DNA from: DASYLJ01 sp964432595
GTDB lineage: Bacteria; Desulfobacterota; Binatia; DP-6
Assembly: GCA_964432595.1 (NCBI GenBank)
Contig: CAYSOF010000003.1
Location: 62,001-126,000, forward strand
DNA: 64,000 nt
Direction: 5' to 3'
Each line of letters opens with the position of its first letter. Within the stretch, counting starts at the first letter, position 1. A program made the position numbers and the translations under genes. The notes under the pieces are model-generated. The model ran no database searches and had not been told where the DNA came from. It saw only the letters and a list, made by a program, of their open reading frames with translations. Positions 50,570 to 59,827 of this stretch are shown one piece after another.

Positions 50570-50935
50570 ACGCGGTGCATCGAGGTGCCGGCGCCTCGCA
50601 GCCCGCGACAGTGTCCCTTTCGAGGTACGGGCCGTAGCAGGATCGTCTGGAGCTCGTTCGGGCCCCGGTCGAGGTCGAAGAAGCACGTCTGGCACACGCC
50701 GCCGTGCGTGCCACCGTGCTGCAGCCGTCGTCGCAGCAGCCGGACCGCGGGTAGCGCCCCTCGACGTCATGCAGACCAGCGGAGATGTCATCGGTCATCT
50801 TCTCCACTGGAGACCGGTGGTCGTGGTCGAGGATCGTGCAGTTGCCGAGGTCCTGGTCCGACGTCGCCGGCGTCGACGTGCACGGGAGCGTCGAGTTCGT
50901 CGTGGTGTACGTCGTGCTGGTAGCACGACGGCCTG
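50570..50935 (-). pseudogene. Decayed, truncated gene for a secreted Thr-linker Cys-rich protein
   Basis: On the minus strand one frame gives a Thr/Ser linker (TSTTYTTTNSTLPCTST) followed by a Cys-rich stretch (RSGCCDDGC), then a shift to another frame gives HGGVCQTCFFDLDRG. No start, signal peptide or full-length frame remains, and the 5' end runs into the exonuclease gene. The pieces resemble the secreted Cys-rich protein at 45165-45839, so this looks like a remnant of that type of gene. This stretch holds nothing else that could be supported. Confidence 0.4.
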
Positions 50936-51808
50936 ATGGAGTCCGCGCTGCTTCTCGACACCAACGCGCTCTTCTTCCGCGCGCACTACGCGCTGCCGCC
51001 GATGAGCACGAGCCGCGGCGAGCCGACGTCGGCGATGTACGGCTTCTGCGTGCTGCTGCTGCAGCTGCTGCGCGAGGAGCGGCCCGACGGCGTCGCGTTC
51101 GCGCGCGACCTGCCGCAGCCGACGTTCCGGCACGAGCGCTACCCGGCGTACAAGGCAGGCCGTCCGCCGATGCCCGACGCGCTGCGACCGCAGTGGCGGC
51201 GGCTGGATGCGCTCATCGCGGGGCTCGGCGTTCCCGCCGTTGGAGTGCCGGGGTTCGAAGCCGACGACGTGCTGGCCACGATGGCGCGACGTCTGGTTTC
51301 CGCGGGAACGCGCGTGACGATCGTCACCGGTGATCGCGATCTCTTCCAGGTCGTCGGGCCGTCGGTGCAGGTGATCTTCGTCGGCGTGCGCGGACGGAAA
51401 CCGGAGACGATCGACGTCGCGGCGGTGGGCTCGCGCTACGGCCTGGCGCCGGCGCAGCTGCCGATGCTGTCCGCGCTGATCGGCGAGGCGGCGGACAATC
51501 TCGTCGGCGTGACCGGCGTCGGACTCAAGACGGCGAGCGCGCTCGTGCAGCGATATGGCAGTGCGGCTGCGCTGCTGGCCGACGTCGAGTCCATTGCGCC
51601 GCCGAAGCTGCGCGATGCGCTGCGCGAGGCCGGCGAGCGGATCATCCTCAACGAGGCGCTGGCGCGGCTGCGCGACGATCTCGATCTCGGCGACGGTCCC
51701 GTCGCGGCGCCGTTGACCAGGCCGGCGGTGGCGCACCTGCGAGCGCTCTTCGACGAGCTGGAGTTCAAGAGCCTGCTCGCGCGGCTCGACGCGCTGGCGC
51801 TCGGCTGA
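50936..51808 (+). CDS. 5'-3' exonuclease (PolA N-terminal/FEN-like)
   Basis: A 290-residue protein matching the 5' nuclease domain of DNA polymerase I without a polymerase. Motifs: LLLDTNALFFRAHYALPP, a basic YPAYKAGRPPMPDALRPQ arch region, VPGFEADDVLATMARR, VTIVTGDRDLFQVV and the H3TH region LIGEAADNLVGVTGVGLKTASALVQRYG. In most relatives the last motif reads GDxSDNIPGV; here Asp is Glu (GEAADN). It may process flap-like DNA structures. It diverges from the decayed secreted gene. Confidence 0.9.
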   Translation: MESALLLDTNALFFRAHYALPPMSTSRGEPTSAMYGFCVLLLQLLREERPDGVAFARDLPQPTFRHERYPAYKAGRPPMPDALRPQWRRLDALIAGLGVPAVGVPGFEADDVLATMARRLVSAGTRVTIVTGDRDLFQVVGPSVQVIFVGVRGRKPETIDVAAVGSRYGLAPAQLPMLSALIGEAADNLVGVTGVGLKTASALVQRYGSAAALLADVESIAPPKLRDALREAGERIILNEALARLRDDLDLGDGPVAAPLTRPAVAHLRALFDELEFKSLLARLDALALG

Positions 51809-51859
51809 GAACGACGGGCGGGAGGAGAGGGGCGCTCCCGCCCGTCGATCCAGGTGATG

Positions 51860-52651
51860 CTACTGAACGAACGCGCCGCTCGGCGACGCGCAGTACGTCG
51901 CGGGCAGCGTCGAGTCGACGGCCGCCTCGACGGTCGCCGTGAAGCTCGTCCCGTTCTGCACTCCGTAGCACTCGGGCGACTCGCCCTTCGGCGGGGCGCA
52001 CGCCTTGTCGATGCCGGCCACGGACTTGCCCTCCGCCTTGTCCACGCACGCAGCCGTCTTCGGATCGGCGGCCACGGGCGGGTTGCAGCTGTTCGGCGGC
52101 AGCTTGCCCGCCGCCTCGGCCGCTTCACACTTCGCGTAGCACTTCGACTTCGCGCCGACGAACTTCGCGAGCGTCTTCGCGACCGCGTCCTGGCACTTCG
52201 CCTCGAGCGTCGTCAGCTGATCCGGGCTGCCCGAGTCGTCGCAGTAGACGACCGAGACGAGCACGTCGACCTGGGTCTCCGTCGTCATCACGCGGTTGTT
52301 GGCTTCGGTCGTGCAGTTGCCGCCCGAGTAGCACTCCGGACAGTCCTTGCTGCACGCCTTCTGGAACGCCGCCACCGCCTTGGCCTCCGCACCCTTGATC
52401 GGGTCGGTGATGCACGTCGCCGTGGCCCCCCCATACGGCGGCACGCAGTCCGATTCGGGGTTCGTGCCCTTGCGCGCCCCCGCCTCGCACTTCGTGATGC
52501 ACTTCTGCTTCGCCGCGACGAACTTGGCGATCGCGCCCGCGCCGCCCGTCTGGCACTTCGACTCGTCCTTCGTCAGCTGTGCCTGCGCAACGGGCACGCC
52601 CAGGCCGATCACCAGTCCGGCCGCCAGCACTCCTTTGACCAAATGCCTCAT
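51860..52651 (-). CDS. Secreted Cys-rich protein with internal duplication
   Basis: A 263-residue secreted protein starting at MRHLVKGVLAAGLVIGLGVP, a signal peptide, with GGGGAG 8 nt upstream. Two homologous halves are visible: KCQTGGAGAIAKFVAAKQKC...KCEAGA...CYSGGNC and KCQDAVAKTLAKFVGAKSKC...KCEAAE...CYGVQNG. Each has the same spacing of cysteines and a KF(V)xAKxKC core, so the gene arose by tandem duplication of a Cys-rich unit. No enzyme motif is present. Extracellular binding is probable. Confidence 0.7.
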   Translation of the reverse strand: MRHLVKGVLAAGLVIGLGVPVAQAQLTKDESKCQTGGAGAIAKFVAAKQKCITKCEAGARKGTNPESDCVPPYGGATATCITDPIKGAEAKAVAAFQKACSKDCPECYSGGNCTTEANNRVMTTETQVDVLVSVVYCDDSGSPDQLTTLEAKCQDAVAKTLAKFVGAKSKCYAKCEAAEAAGKLPPNSCNPPVAADPKTAACVDKAEGKSVAGIDKACAPPKGESPECYGVQNGTSFTATVEAAVDSTLPATYCASPSGAFVQ

Positions 52652-52958
52652 GTGTCGTTCTCCCCTTCCACGGCGCAGTCGGTGCGCCATACGCACCGGA
52701 TATGGATGGGGTGGATATGGTGTCAATCTTTTTTCTGAGACACCACTTCGTCGCGATGGCGTATCCTCGCGGCGGTATCGCTGGGGCTACTTCATTCGAT
52801 TCGTGTCGAGGGATCGCGACGTTGGATGTGGCACGACTGGTGAGCGCACTGCGTAACGCGAGAGATGACTGAGCTCGACGACGCGAAAAAAGTGCGCGGG
52901 CGTTCGATCCGTGCCGGAGCTCACGACGCGGCCCCGACGCGCACGCCGTCGAGGGCCG
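52652..52958. promoter_or_regulatory. Intergenic region with a TTGACA promoter element and small palindrome
   Basis: Minus-strand TTGACA at 52726-52721, with an ATATCC-like -10 about 17 nt on, lies 69 nt before the Cys-rich gene start. TGGTGTC (52718-52724) and GACACCA (52739-52745) form a 7-bp inverted repeat across a 14-nt loop that overlaps the -35. The rest, to 52958, holds no gene that can be supported. Confidence 0.4.
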
Positions 52959-55900
52959 CTACGATGATTCGCCGAGCGCCGCGGCCAGCGCCTCGGCCGC
53001 CGAGCCGTCGTCGAGCAGCCGCGTGCGGGTGGCGTCGCCGATCACCGCCCGACCGCGACGGGAGTCGACGCGCCGGACCAGGTTTCGCAGCCGCGACGCC
53101 GCGCGCTTCAGCCGGGACGCAGCAGCGGTGCTGCTCCCGGCGTCGAGCTGGAGCTTCGCCTCGATGACCGCCTCCTCGGCGCCGAGCAGGCGGCGCTCGA
53201 GGCTCCGCTCGAGCGTTCCGAGGTCGGAGGCCAGCTCGATGGTCTCGCGCAGCGAAGCCAGCCGGCAGTCGAGCGCCCCGAACGTCGGCTCGGCCGGGCA
53301 CCCGGCCGAGATGACGAGCACCTCGTTGCTCACGAGGCCGCCGGGCGTCGCGATCTGCAGGGTACGGTCGCCGGCGCGCGGCATGAACGGCAGCTCGACG
53401 TGGAGCTGCTCGTCGGCGCAGTCGGGCAGCACGCCACCCAGCGCGCAGGTCACGGTCGCGGCGACGGCGCGCCCGTCGACGAGGACGATCGGGTTCGCGG
53501 CGATGTGCCGGCCGAAGAGGGTGAGCGCCGGCGCGTCGGTCAGCTCGGGAATGCGGGGACGGCCCGCAGGGTTGTTCGCGTTCCGCGGGAAGAGCCACAG
53601 CGCCGGCTGCGGATGCTCGACGTCCGCATGGTCCCCGAGCCGGGCCGTGACGGTGACGACCAGCTCCCCGCGGCGGGCGCCGGCGACGAGCGAGTCGCTG
53701 CTGCGGCTCGGGCCGGTCCCGCTCGTCGGGACGTACGCACCGCCGTCGTAGGCGAGATCGAGGGCGCTTCCGGCGCGCAGAGTGCGGCCGGTCGCATGCA
53801 GCTCGACGACGCCGTACGCGTCGGCGCGCTCGAGCCGCTCGAGCAACGCGCGCGTGCCGGCCTCGGCCTCGCCGCGCGTGCTCTGGCGATCGAGCGTGAC
53901 CTGTCGCGCGTAGGCGCCGGGGAACCCGGTCGAACCCTCCTCGAAGAGCTGGAAGAACGAAAATGGTCCCGTGCCGGAGCTCGTCCGGTTCGTCAGCGGC
54001 GCCGTCTCGGTGCCGAACGTCATGCCCCACGAGTAGAGCTCGTCCGGCCCGTCGAGCGGGTTCCACTCGACGTCGTTCAGCGCCGAGATCGAGAGCAGGT
54101 GCCACATGCCGGCGCGGCCGTTCGGCAGAAGCAGCGTGCGATCGGGGATGCCGCGGAAGGTGGGCGCGTCGAAGCCGGTGTCCGACGTGTTCGTGCCGGC
54201 CCAGAACGGCAGCGCGTGACAGGCGCGTGCCCGGCTGCATCCCGGGTGCGCGGCGTCGACGCCGATCAGGAAGTTGCGGAAACCTTCGGCGGCGAGCGGG
54301 CTGAAATGATCGTCGAGCCGTCGCGAGCGCGCCGGCGGATACGGCACCGCGCGCAGGAAGACCGCGATCGCGTCGCGGTCGGCCTCGCCGAACGCGCCCG
54401 CCAGCCCGAGCTCGTTCTGGTCGCTCGGGCAGGCGGCCTGATCGCACATCGTGCTCGCCATCGAGCCGTCGACGAGGTCGCGGAAGCAGCTGTCCTCGTC
54501 CGTGCACGTGGGCGGCACCGTGACGCCCGAGTCGGCGACCTCCGCGTTGATGCCGCCGAACGGATCGCCGACGGCGCCGTCCCAGTGCAGCGGCAGCGTA
54601 TCGCGCAACCCACGGACGGGCATGGTGACGCGCGGCTGCGCCTGATCGCAGCCGGGCGTCAGGCAGCGCGCGCCGAGGTTCCAGAGGAGCTGGTCGGTGT
54701 GGCCGTCGGGATGGCAGCTCGCGCAGGCGAAGGTACCGGTGGTCGATCCGTTGGCGTCGTTGAAGCGGATCTCGCCGCGCTTCACGTCGGGCAGCGTCGG
54801 GTTGTCGAGCGGGATGCGCGCGGTCTCATGCGGGTTGGCGGGGTCGGAGACGTCGACCCGCGACACGCTGTCGTCGATCGCGTTCAGCACCCAGGCGACG
54901 CTCGGTGCGCCGCCCGCGTCCTCGAGCACGAGCCCGCGCGGGATGGCGCCGACGTCGACGCGGCCGAGCACGGTGCCGGTGGCGGCGTCCATCGTGAAGA
55001 GCCGGCTCGACGCGGCCGCCACCGCGACGATGGTGCTGTCGTCGCCGCTCACCTGGATGCCGAACGGCGTGGCGAGCTGGGTGCCGGGCGCCGGGTGAGC
55101 CGGCGGCAGCGGCTCGAGGTCGACGTGGGTGACGCCGCTGCAGCCGCCGGAGCAGTCGACGCGCGCGATCTGGTTCAGAAACGCGCGGTTCTCCATGTCG
55201 ATGAGGTCGGCGCCCGCGGTGCCCGTGTGCCCGTTGGCGTCGTTGCGCGCCTCCGTGAGGGCCACGAAGACGTCGCCCGTCGAGTCGACGGCGAGGCCGT
55301 AGAGCAGCGTGCCGAGCCCGGACACCTCGTACAGCGTCGACTCGTCGGCCGTGTCGTAGACGAAGAGATCGCGGTCGGGCGTGCCCGGACGGCGGACGAT
55401 GTCGGCCACCATGTTGCGCGTCAGGATGACGTCGATGGAGTTGGTCGCGAGGTCGACGATGCTGAACGTGCAGCCGGGATCGCTCATCGTGAGACAGCCA
55501 GACAGCTCGGTGGTGTTGCCCGACTCGAACGGGATCACGTAGAGCCGGTTGCCGCGCACCGTGATCGCCCGCGGCTCCTGCGCCAGCACCTGGACCTGCT
55601 TGGTCACCGTGCGGGTCGCGACGTCGACGACGGCAATGCGGTTGCGCGACGAGAGCGCCACGTAGGCCTTGGCGTTGCTCGCGAACGCGATCCCCACCGG
55701 CTCGTCGAACTCGGTCACCCATCCGTCCTCGCTCCAGGCGGTCACGGTGGCGACGACCTGGTGGCGCGTGGGGCTCGCGGGATCCACGTCGACGACGCTG
55801 ACGGTGTCGGAGACGTGGTTCGAGACCCAGACCTCCTTGCCGTCGGGCCGGACGGCGACGCTCACCGGGTCGATGCCGACGGGAATGCGCGCCGTCACGG

Positions 55901-56105
55901 CTCCTGCGCCGGCGTCGACGACGTCGAGCGTGTCGCCCGGCGTGTTGACGACGTAGAGCTCGCCGGCGATCGGCGAGCGGGCGATCGGATTCGCGTGCGG
56001 ACTGGCGAACGTCGGCTTGCCGCTGGCGGGGACGGGCATGCCGGCGGCGACGATCGCGACCACGACGGCGAGCACGGACGGGACGGAGGCGCGGCACCGG
56101 ATCAT
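52959..56105 (-). CDS. Secreted YVTN beta-propeller protein with c-type haem site and FIMAH-like tail
   Basis: A 1048-residue protein starting at ATG 56105, with a signal peptide ending near PVPASG. Residues about 30-440 contain YVTN repeats (LYVVNTPGDTLDVVDAGAGAV, PVSVAVRPDGKEVWVSN). A single CASCH haem motif (CxxCH) lies near residue 460, in a region resembling di-haem peroxidase-like cytochromes. CHALPFWAG around 600 lacks a second CxxCH. A beta-rich, IPT-like region follows. The C-terminal 80 residues (ASRLKRAASRLRNLVRR) are helical, like FIMAH domains of surface proteins. It could act in extracellular electron or metal chemistry. Confidence 0.7.
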   Translation of the reverse strand: MIRCRASVPSVLAVVVAIVAAGMPVPASGKPTFASPHANPIARSPIAGELYVVNTPGDTLDVVDAGAGAVTARIPVGIDPVSVAVRPDGKEVWVSNHVSDTVSVVDVDPASPTRHQVVATVTAWSEDGWVTEFDEPVGIAFASNAKAYVALSSRNRIAVVDVATRTVTKQVQVLAQEPRAITVRGNRLYVIPFESGNTTELSGCLTMSDPGCTFSIVDLATNSIDVILTRNMVADIVRRPGTPDRDLFVYDTADESTLYEVSGLGTLLYGLAVDSTGDVFVALTEARNDANGHTGTAGADLIDMENRAFLNQIARVDCSGGCSGVTHVDLEPLPPAHPAPGTQLATPFGIQVSGDDSTIVAVAAASSRLFTMDAATGTVLGRVDVGAIPRGLVLEDAGGAPSVAWVLNAIDDSVSRVDVSDPANPHETARIPLDNPTLPDVKRGEIRFNDANGSTTGTFACASCHPDGHTDQLLWNLGARCLTPGCDQAQPRVTMPVRGLRDTLPLHWDGAVGDPFGGINAEVADSGVTVPPTCTDEDSCFRDLVDGSMASTMCDQAACPSDQNELGLAGAFGEADRDAIAVFLRAVPYPPARSRRLDDHFSPLAAEGFRNFLIGVDAAHPGCSRARACHALPFWAGTNTSDTGFDAPTFRGIPDRTLLLPNGRAGMWHLLSISALNDVEWNPLDGPDELYSWGMTFGTETAPLTNRTSSGTGPFSFFQLFEEGSTGFPGAYARQVTLDRQSTRGEAEAGTRALLERLERADAYGVVELHATGRTLRAGSALDLAYDGGAYVPTSGTGPSRSSDSLVAGARRGELVVTVTARLGDHADVEHPQPALWLFPRNANNPAGRPRIPELTDAPALTLFGRHIAANPIVLVDGRAVAATVTCALGGVLPDCADEQLHVELPFMPRAGDRTLQIATPGGLVSNEVLVISAGCPAEPTFGALDCRLASLRETIELASDLGTLERSLERRLLGAEEAVIEAKLQLDAGSSTAAASRLKRAASRLRNLVRRVDSRRGRAVIGDATRTRLLDDGSAAEALAAALGESS

Positions 56106-56185
56106 CCCGGATCTTACGCATATCGGTGGTTCGCACGGCAACGATTTTCGTGGTGATCGGTCGAATGGGGTAAGCGTTCGCACGC

Positions 56186-58645
56186 ATGCCCCCCACGCTG
56201 CCGCTCGTCGTCGTCTTCGCGCTCTCGGGCGCGGGGGCGCTCGTCGTCGAAACGGTGTGGATGCGCTGGATGCAGGACTGGCTGGGGGCAACGCCGTCCG
56301 CGACCGCCGCGACGGTCACGGCGTTCTTCGCGGGCAGCGCCGTCGGGGCGTGGCTCGGCGCCCGCATGAGCTCGCGCGGCGCCGCGCTGCGTCTTTACGC
56401 CGGCACTGAGATCGTCGCCGCGCTCGCCGCGCTGGCGGCACCTTTGCTGCTCGACGCGGCGGCCGCCGGCCTCGGCGTGATGTACGACGCAACGGCGCCG
56501 TGGATGCGCCATCCCGTCCGTTTCGCCGTGGCGCTCGCGGCGACGCTCCCCGCCGCCGCGGCGTACGGCGCGACGCTGCCGCTGATGGCGGCCGCCGCCG
56601 TGTCGTCGCCGCGCCAGATCGGCAGCGTCGTCACGACGCTCTACGCCGCGAACCTGGGAGGTGCCGTGTGCGGCGTCGCCGTCGCCACGTGGTGGGGGCC
56701 TCCCATGATCGGCGTCCGCGCCACGTACGCGATCGGCGTCGGGCTGTCGGTCCTCGCGGCGCTCGGGGCGCTTCTGCTTCGTTCGGGTACCGCCTCCCCT
56801 GCCATCGCGCAGGACCGCAGGTGGCCGTCGTGGGAGACGATCGCGTTGTCGGCGGTGTCCGGCTTCGTGACGCTCGCGGCGCAGGTCCTGCTGGTGCGAG
56901 CGGTCGCGCACGTCGTGAACCAGTCGATCACGGCGTTCGGCGCGGTGCTGATCGCCGTGCTCGTCTGCCTGGCGGCGGGCGCCTTCGTCGTGGCGACGCT
57001 GCGCGCGCGGGACCTCGCGGGCGCACGCGCGATCGCCGCATGGTCGTGCGCCGCGGCGGCGATCGGGTTCGCCGTCTTCCCCGCCTGTCTTCACCGGGTG
57101 ACGGGTGGGCTCGGGTACATCGGCACCGGCGACGCCGTCCCGTACGCGCTCGTCGTGTTGGCGACCGTGCTCGTCGCGGCGGGGCCGGCGCTCGTCGCCG
57201 CCGGGTGCGTCTGGCCCGCCACGCTCGCGCTCGCGGGGGACGAGGGTGTCGGGACGGCGGGGCGTCGCGTCGGCATCCTGGCGGCGGCCAACGCGATGGG
57301 TGCCGTCGGCGGCGGCGTCGTGACGCCGTTCGTCGTCCTGCCGGCGCTCGGGCCGTGGGGTGGGTTCCTGGTGATCGGCGCGGCCCTGGCACTCGCCGCG
57401 ATCGCGCAGCGTGAGAGCGGCTGGGTTCGACCCGGCGTCGTCGTGGCAGGCGCGCTGCTGATCCTGCTGGTCGCCAATCCCCTCTCGTTGCCGCTCGCGA
57501 GCCGCGCGGCCGGCGAGCGCGTGCACGCGGAGCACAGCGGAGCCGCCGGGACCGTCTCGGTGGTCGAGCGAAACGGCGAACGCCTGCTGCGCCTCGACGG
57601 GCACTACGCGCTCGGCGGTACGGGCGAGCTGGTGCACGAGGCGCGCCAGGGGCACGTGCCGCTGCTGCTGCACGGCCGGCCGAAGCGGGTCGCGTTCGTC
57701 GGCACGGCGACCGGCATCACCGCGAGCGCCGCGCTCGATCACGACGTCGATGCGGTGACGCTGGTCGAGATCGTGCCGGAGGTGGCGCACGCCGCCGCCG
57801 CGCACTTCGCCGACGCCAACCGCGGCGTCTATACCGACGACCGCAGTCGCGTCGTGCTCGACGACGCCCGCAACTACTTTCGCCACGCGCCGGATCGCTT
57901 CGACGTCATCGTCGCCGACCTGTTCGTGCCGTGGCAGGCGGGCACGGGGGCGCTCTATTCGCGCGAGCACTTTCAGGCGATGCGCGATCGGCTGGAGCCG
58001 GGCGGCCTGCTGGCGCAGTGGCTGCCGATCTACCAGCTCTCGGCGGCGGAGCTGGCGACCATCGTCGCGACCTTCACCGACGTCTTTCCCGTCGCGGCGG
58101 TGTTCCGCGACGACTTCTACGCGACGTTCCCCGTCGTCGCGCTGCTGGGATGGCACGACGGTCCCGCGCCCGCGACCGACGTCGCCGCGGCCGTTCGCCG
58201 TCTGGCCGCACGCGGCGTCCGCGACCGCTGGATCACAGACCCGGTCGCATTTTTCGCGCTCTACCTGGCGCCGCTCGACGCGAGCGCGCACGAGAGCGCC
58301 CCGCAGAACCTTCTCGATCGGCCCTGGATCGAGTACGAGGCGGCCGCGCGGCACGGCGGCGGCGAGCGCGGCAAGCTCGACGCGCTCCGCGGTCTCGCGT
58401 GGCTGGCGCAGGTCGACGCGTGGCAGTCCGCGGCACCGGTGCCGGATCCGCTGTATCCGAGCCTTCCGCCGGCAGTTCTTCGGGCGCGGGCCGGAGGCGA
58501 TGCCTTGCAGCGCGCGGGCGCGCTCTGGGCAGCGGGGCGCGAAGCGGAGGCCGCGCGTGCCCTCGCGATCGCGGCGGACGCATTGCCGCCGTCCGTCGTC
58601 GGAGAGGCGCCGGAAGATCCGAGCGCGGTCGACGTGTGGCGTTGA
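56186..58645 (+). CDS. Membrane-fused spermidine-synthase-like protein
   Basis: An 819-residue protein. Residues about 1-430 carry twelve or so hydrophobic segments like the transporter-like half of fused MFS/spermidine synthase proteins (PLVVVFALSGAGALVVETVWMR, and G-x-S-type helices). Residues about 430-680 contain the SpeE-like fold with RVAFVGTATGITASAALDHDVDAVTLVEIVPEV, FDVIVADLF and LAQWLPIYQLSA. The polyamine-binding motif is not obvious, so polyamine synthesis is uncertain. The last 130 residues are helical. It diverges from the beta-propeller/haem gene. Confidence 0.8.
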   Translation: MPPTLPLVVVFALSGAGALVVETVWMRWMQDWLGATPSATAATVTAFFAGSAVGAWLGARMSSRGAALRLYAGTEIVAALAALAAPLLLDAAAAGLGVMYDATAPWMRHPVRFAVALAATLPAAAAYGATLPLMAAAAVSSPRQIGSVVTTLYAANLGGAVCGVAVATWWGPPMIGVRATYAIGVGLSVLAALGALLLRSGTASPAIAQDRRWPSWETIALSAVSGFVTLAAQVLLVRAVAHVVNQSITAFGAVLIAVLVCLAAGAFVVATLRARDLAGARAIAAWSCAAAAIGFAVFPACLHRVTGGLGYIGTGDAVPYALVVLATVLVAAGPALVAAGCVWPATLALAGDEGVGTAGRRVGILAAANAMGAVGGGVVTPFVVLPALGPWGGFLVIGAALALAAIAQRESGWVRPGVVVAGALLILLVANPLSLPLASRAAGERVHAEHSGAAGTVSVVERNGERLLRLDGHYALGGTGELVHEARQGHVPLLLHGRPKRVAFVGTATGITASAALDHDVDAVTLVEIVPEVAHAAAAHFADANRGVYTDDRSRVVLDDARNYFRHAPDRFDVIVADLFVPWQAGTGALYSREHFQAMRDRLEPGGLLAQWLPIYQLSAAELATIVATFTDVFPVAAVFRDDFYATFPVVALLGWHDGPAPATDVAAAVRRLAARGVRDRWITDPVAFFALYLAPLDASAHESAPQNLLDRPWIEYEAAARHGGGERGKLDALRGLAWLAQVDAWQSAAPVPDPLYPSLPPAVLRARAGGDALQRAGALWAAGREAEAARALAIAADALPPSVVGEAPEDPSAVDVWR

Positions 58646-58706
58646 TCGCGGCTCAGGGCGACGACGCAGCCCCGCGCGTTCGAGCAGAGCCCGCCGCAGG
58701 TCGCTT

Positions 58707-59708
58707 TCAGCTCACCGGCTGCGGCGCCGGGAACGTCCACGTGCCGTCGAGGATCGCCTTCCGCGGGCGATAGAGGCGCACCGTGTAGTTCCAGCCGGGC
58801 ACGGTCGGGATGCAGTTCGGGATCTTTCCGTCGCAGCCGCCGAACTGGATCGTCGTCGAGCCGTCGGCGCCCTTGGTCCCGGTGATGCTGTTCACCGTGT
58901 ACGAGTTCAGGTCGTTCTTCTCGAAGTAGCCTTCTGCGTTGTAGACGCTGATCGACCAGAACGCGTCGACGGGCACGTCCTTCACGGTGAGACGGTACAC
59001 GGTCTTGCCGTCGTTCTGCGGCGGAGCCATGCCTTCGTAGACGGCGTCTTTGTCGGGGTTGCCGCCCCAGCCCGCCGCGGTGCCGAGCAGGTGGCGGACG
59101 GGATCGACGTCGGCCTTCGTGCCGAACGCGTGGCGGAAGTCGGATGTCGTCGCGCTCAGCACGAGCAATGCGTCACGCACCTTCTTCTGGCTCGCCTGAT
59201 CCCACTCGGGAATCTCGAACGTGCCCGGGCCGCCCTTCTGGCTGATGGCGATGGCGTCCTGCAACGCGACGACCTTCTCGACGTCCTTCGGATCGTTCGG
59301 GTCGACGAGGATGCGGATCGCGGCCACGACGTAGCGCGTGCCGACGTTCTGCTTCGTCAGCGTGTGGGTGCCGGCACCGTAGTAGACGGCGGGCACGTAG
59401 TGATCCTCGTTGATCACCTGCAGCGACATGAAGCGCTTGCCGGGGTCGGGAAGCGTGATCGTCACGGGGCCGGCATCGAGGTCGAGGACGGCGAAGGAGT
59501 AGAGGGTGTCGCGGTTCAGTCGGATGACGGTCTGGTTGTCGATGCTCGCGGGCTCGCGGTTGTGATGCAGCTTCCCGAGGCCCCCATCGGCGACCATCTT
59601 CGCCATGTAGACGTCGGACTCGGCGCGCCGGAAGTTGTCGACCGTGACGGGGATCGGGGCGGCAGAGGCGACCGTCGCGAGCAGCAGGGCACCAAGTGTG
59701 ATCCGCAT
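58707..59708 (-). CDS. DUF1254/DUF1214 family secreted protein
   Basis: A 333-residue protein starting at MRITLGALLLATVASAAP, a short signal peptide. The first part fits DUF1254 (NFRRAESDVYMAKMVADGG, IRLNRDTLYSFAVLDLDAGPVTITLPDPGKRFMSLQVINEDHY). The C-terminal part fits DUF1214 (VPVDAFWSISVYNAEGYFE...NSYTVNSITGTKGADGSTTIQFGG...WNYTVRLYRPR). These proteins are periplasmic, with beta-sandwich folds and no established enzyme activity. It converges with the spermidine-synthase-like gene (61-nt gap) and lies downstream of the old yellow enzyme gene on the same strand. Confidence 0.85.
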   Translation of the reverse strand: MRITLGALLLATVASAAPIPVTVDNFRRAESDVYMAKMVADGGLGKLHHNREPASIDNQTVIRLNRDTLYSFAVLDLDAGPVTITLPDPGKRFMSLQVINEDHYVPAVYYGAGTHTLTKQNVGTRYVVAAIRILVDPNDPKDVEKVVALQDAIAISQKGGPGTFEIPEWDQASQKKVRDALLVLSATTSDFRHAFGTKADVDPVRHLLGTAAGWGGNPDKDAVYEGMAPPQNDGKTVYRLTVKDVPVDAFWSISVYNAEGYFEKNDLNSYTVNSITGTKGADGSTTIQFGGCDGKIPNCIPTVPGWNYTVRLYRPRKAILDGTWTFPAPQPVS

Positions 59709-59789
59709 CGCGGCGAAGTAGCCCGTGCGGCTTCGGCTGTCTACGGCGACGACTGCCCGGCCGTCGGAAACAACCAGAGCGACCAGGAC

Positions 59790-59820
59790 CGACGGCGACG
59801 GCATGACCGCTTCGCCGTCG
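59790..59820 (-). terminator. Candidate hairpin after the old yellow enzyme gene
   Basis: CGACGGCGA (59790-59798) and TCGCCGTCG (59812-59820) pair perfectly across a 13-nt loop, 8 nt downstream of the stop of the minus-strand gene. No U-tract follows, so termination strength is uncertain. Confidence 0.3.
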
Positions 59821-59827
59821 CACCGAG

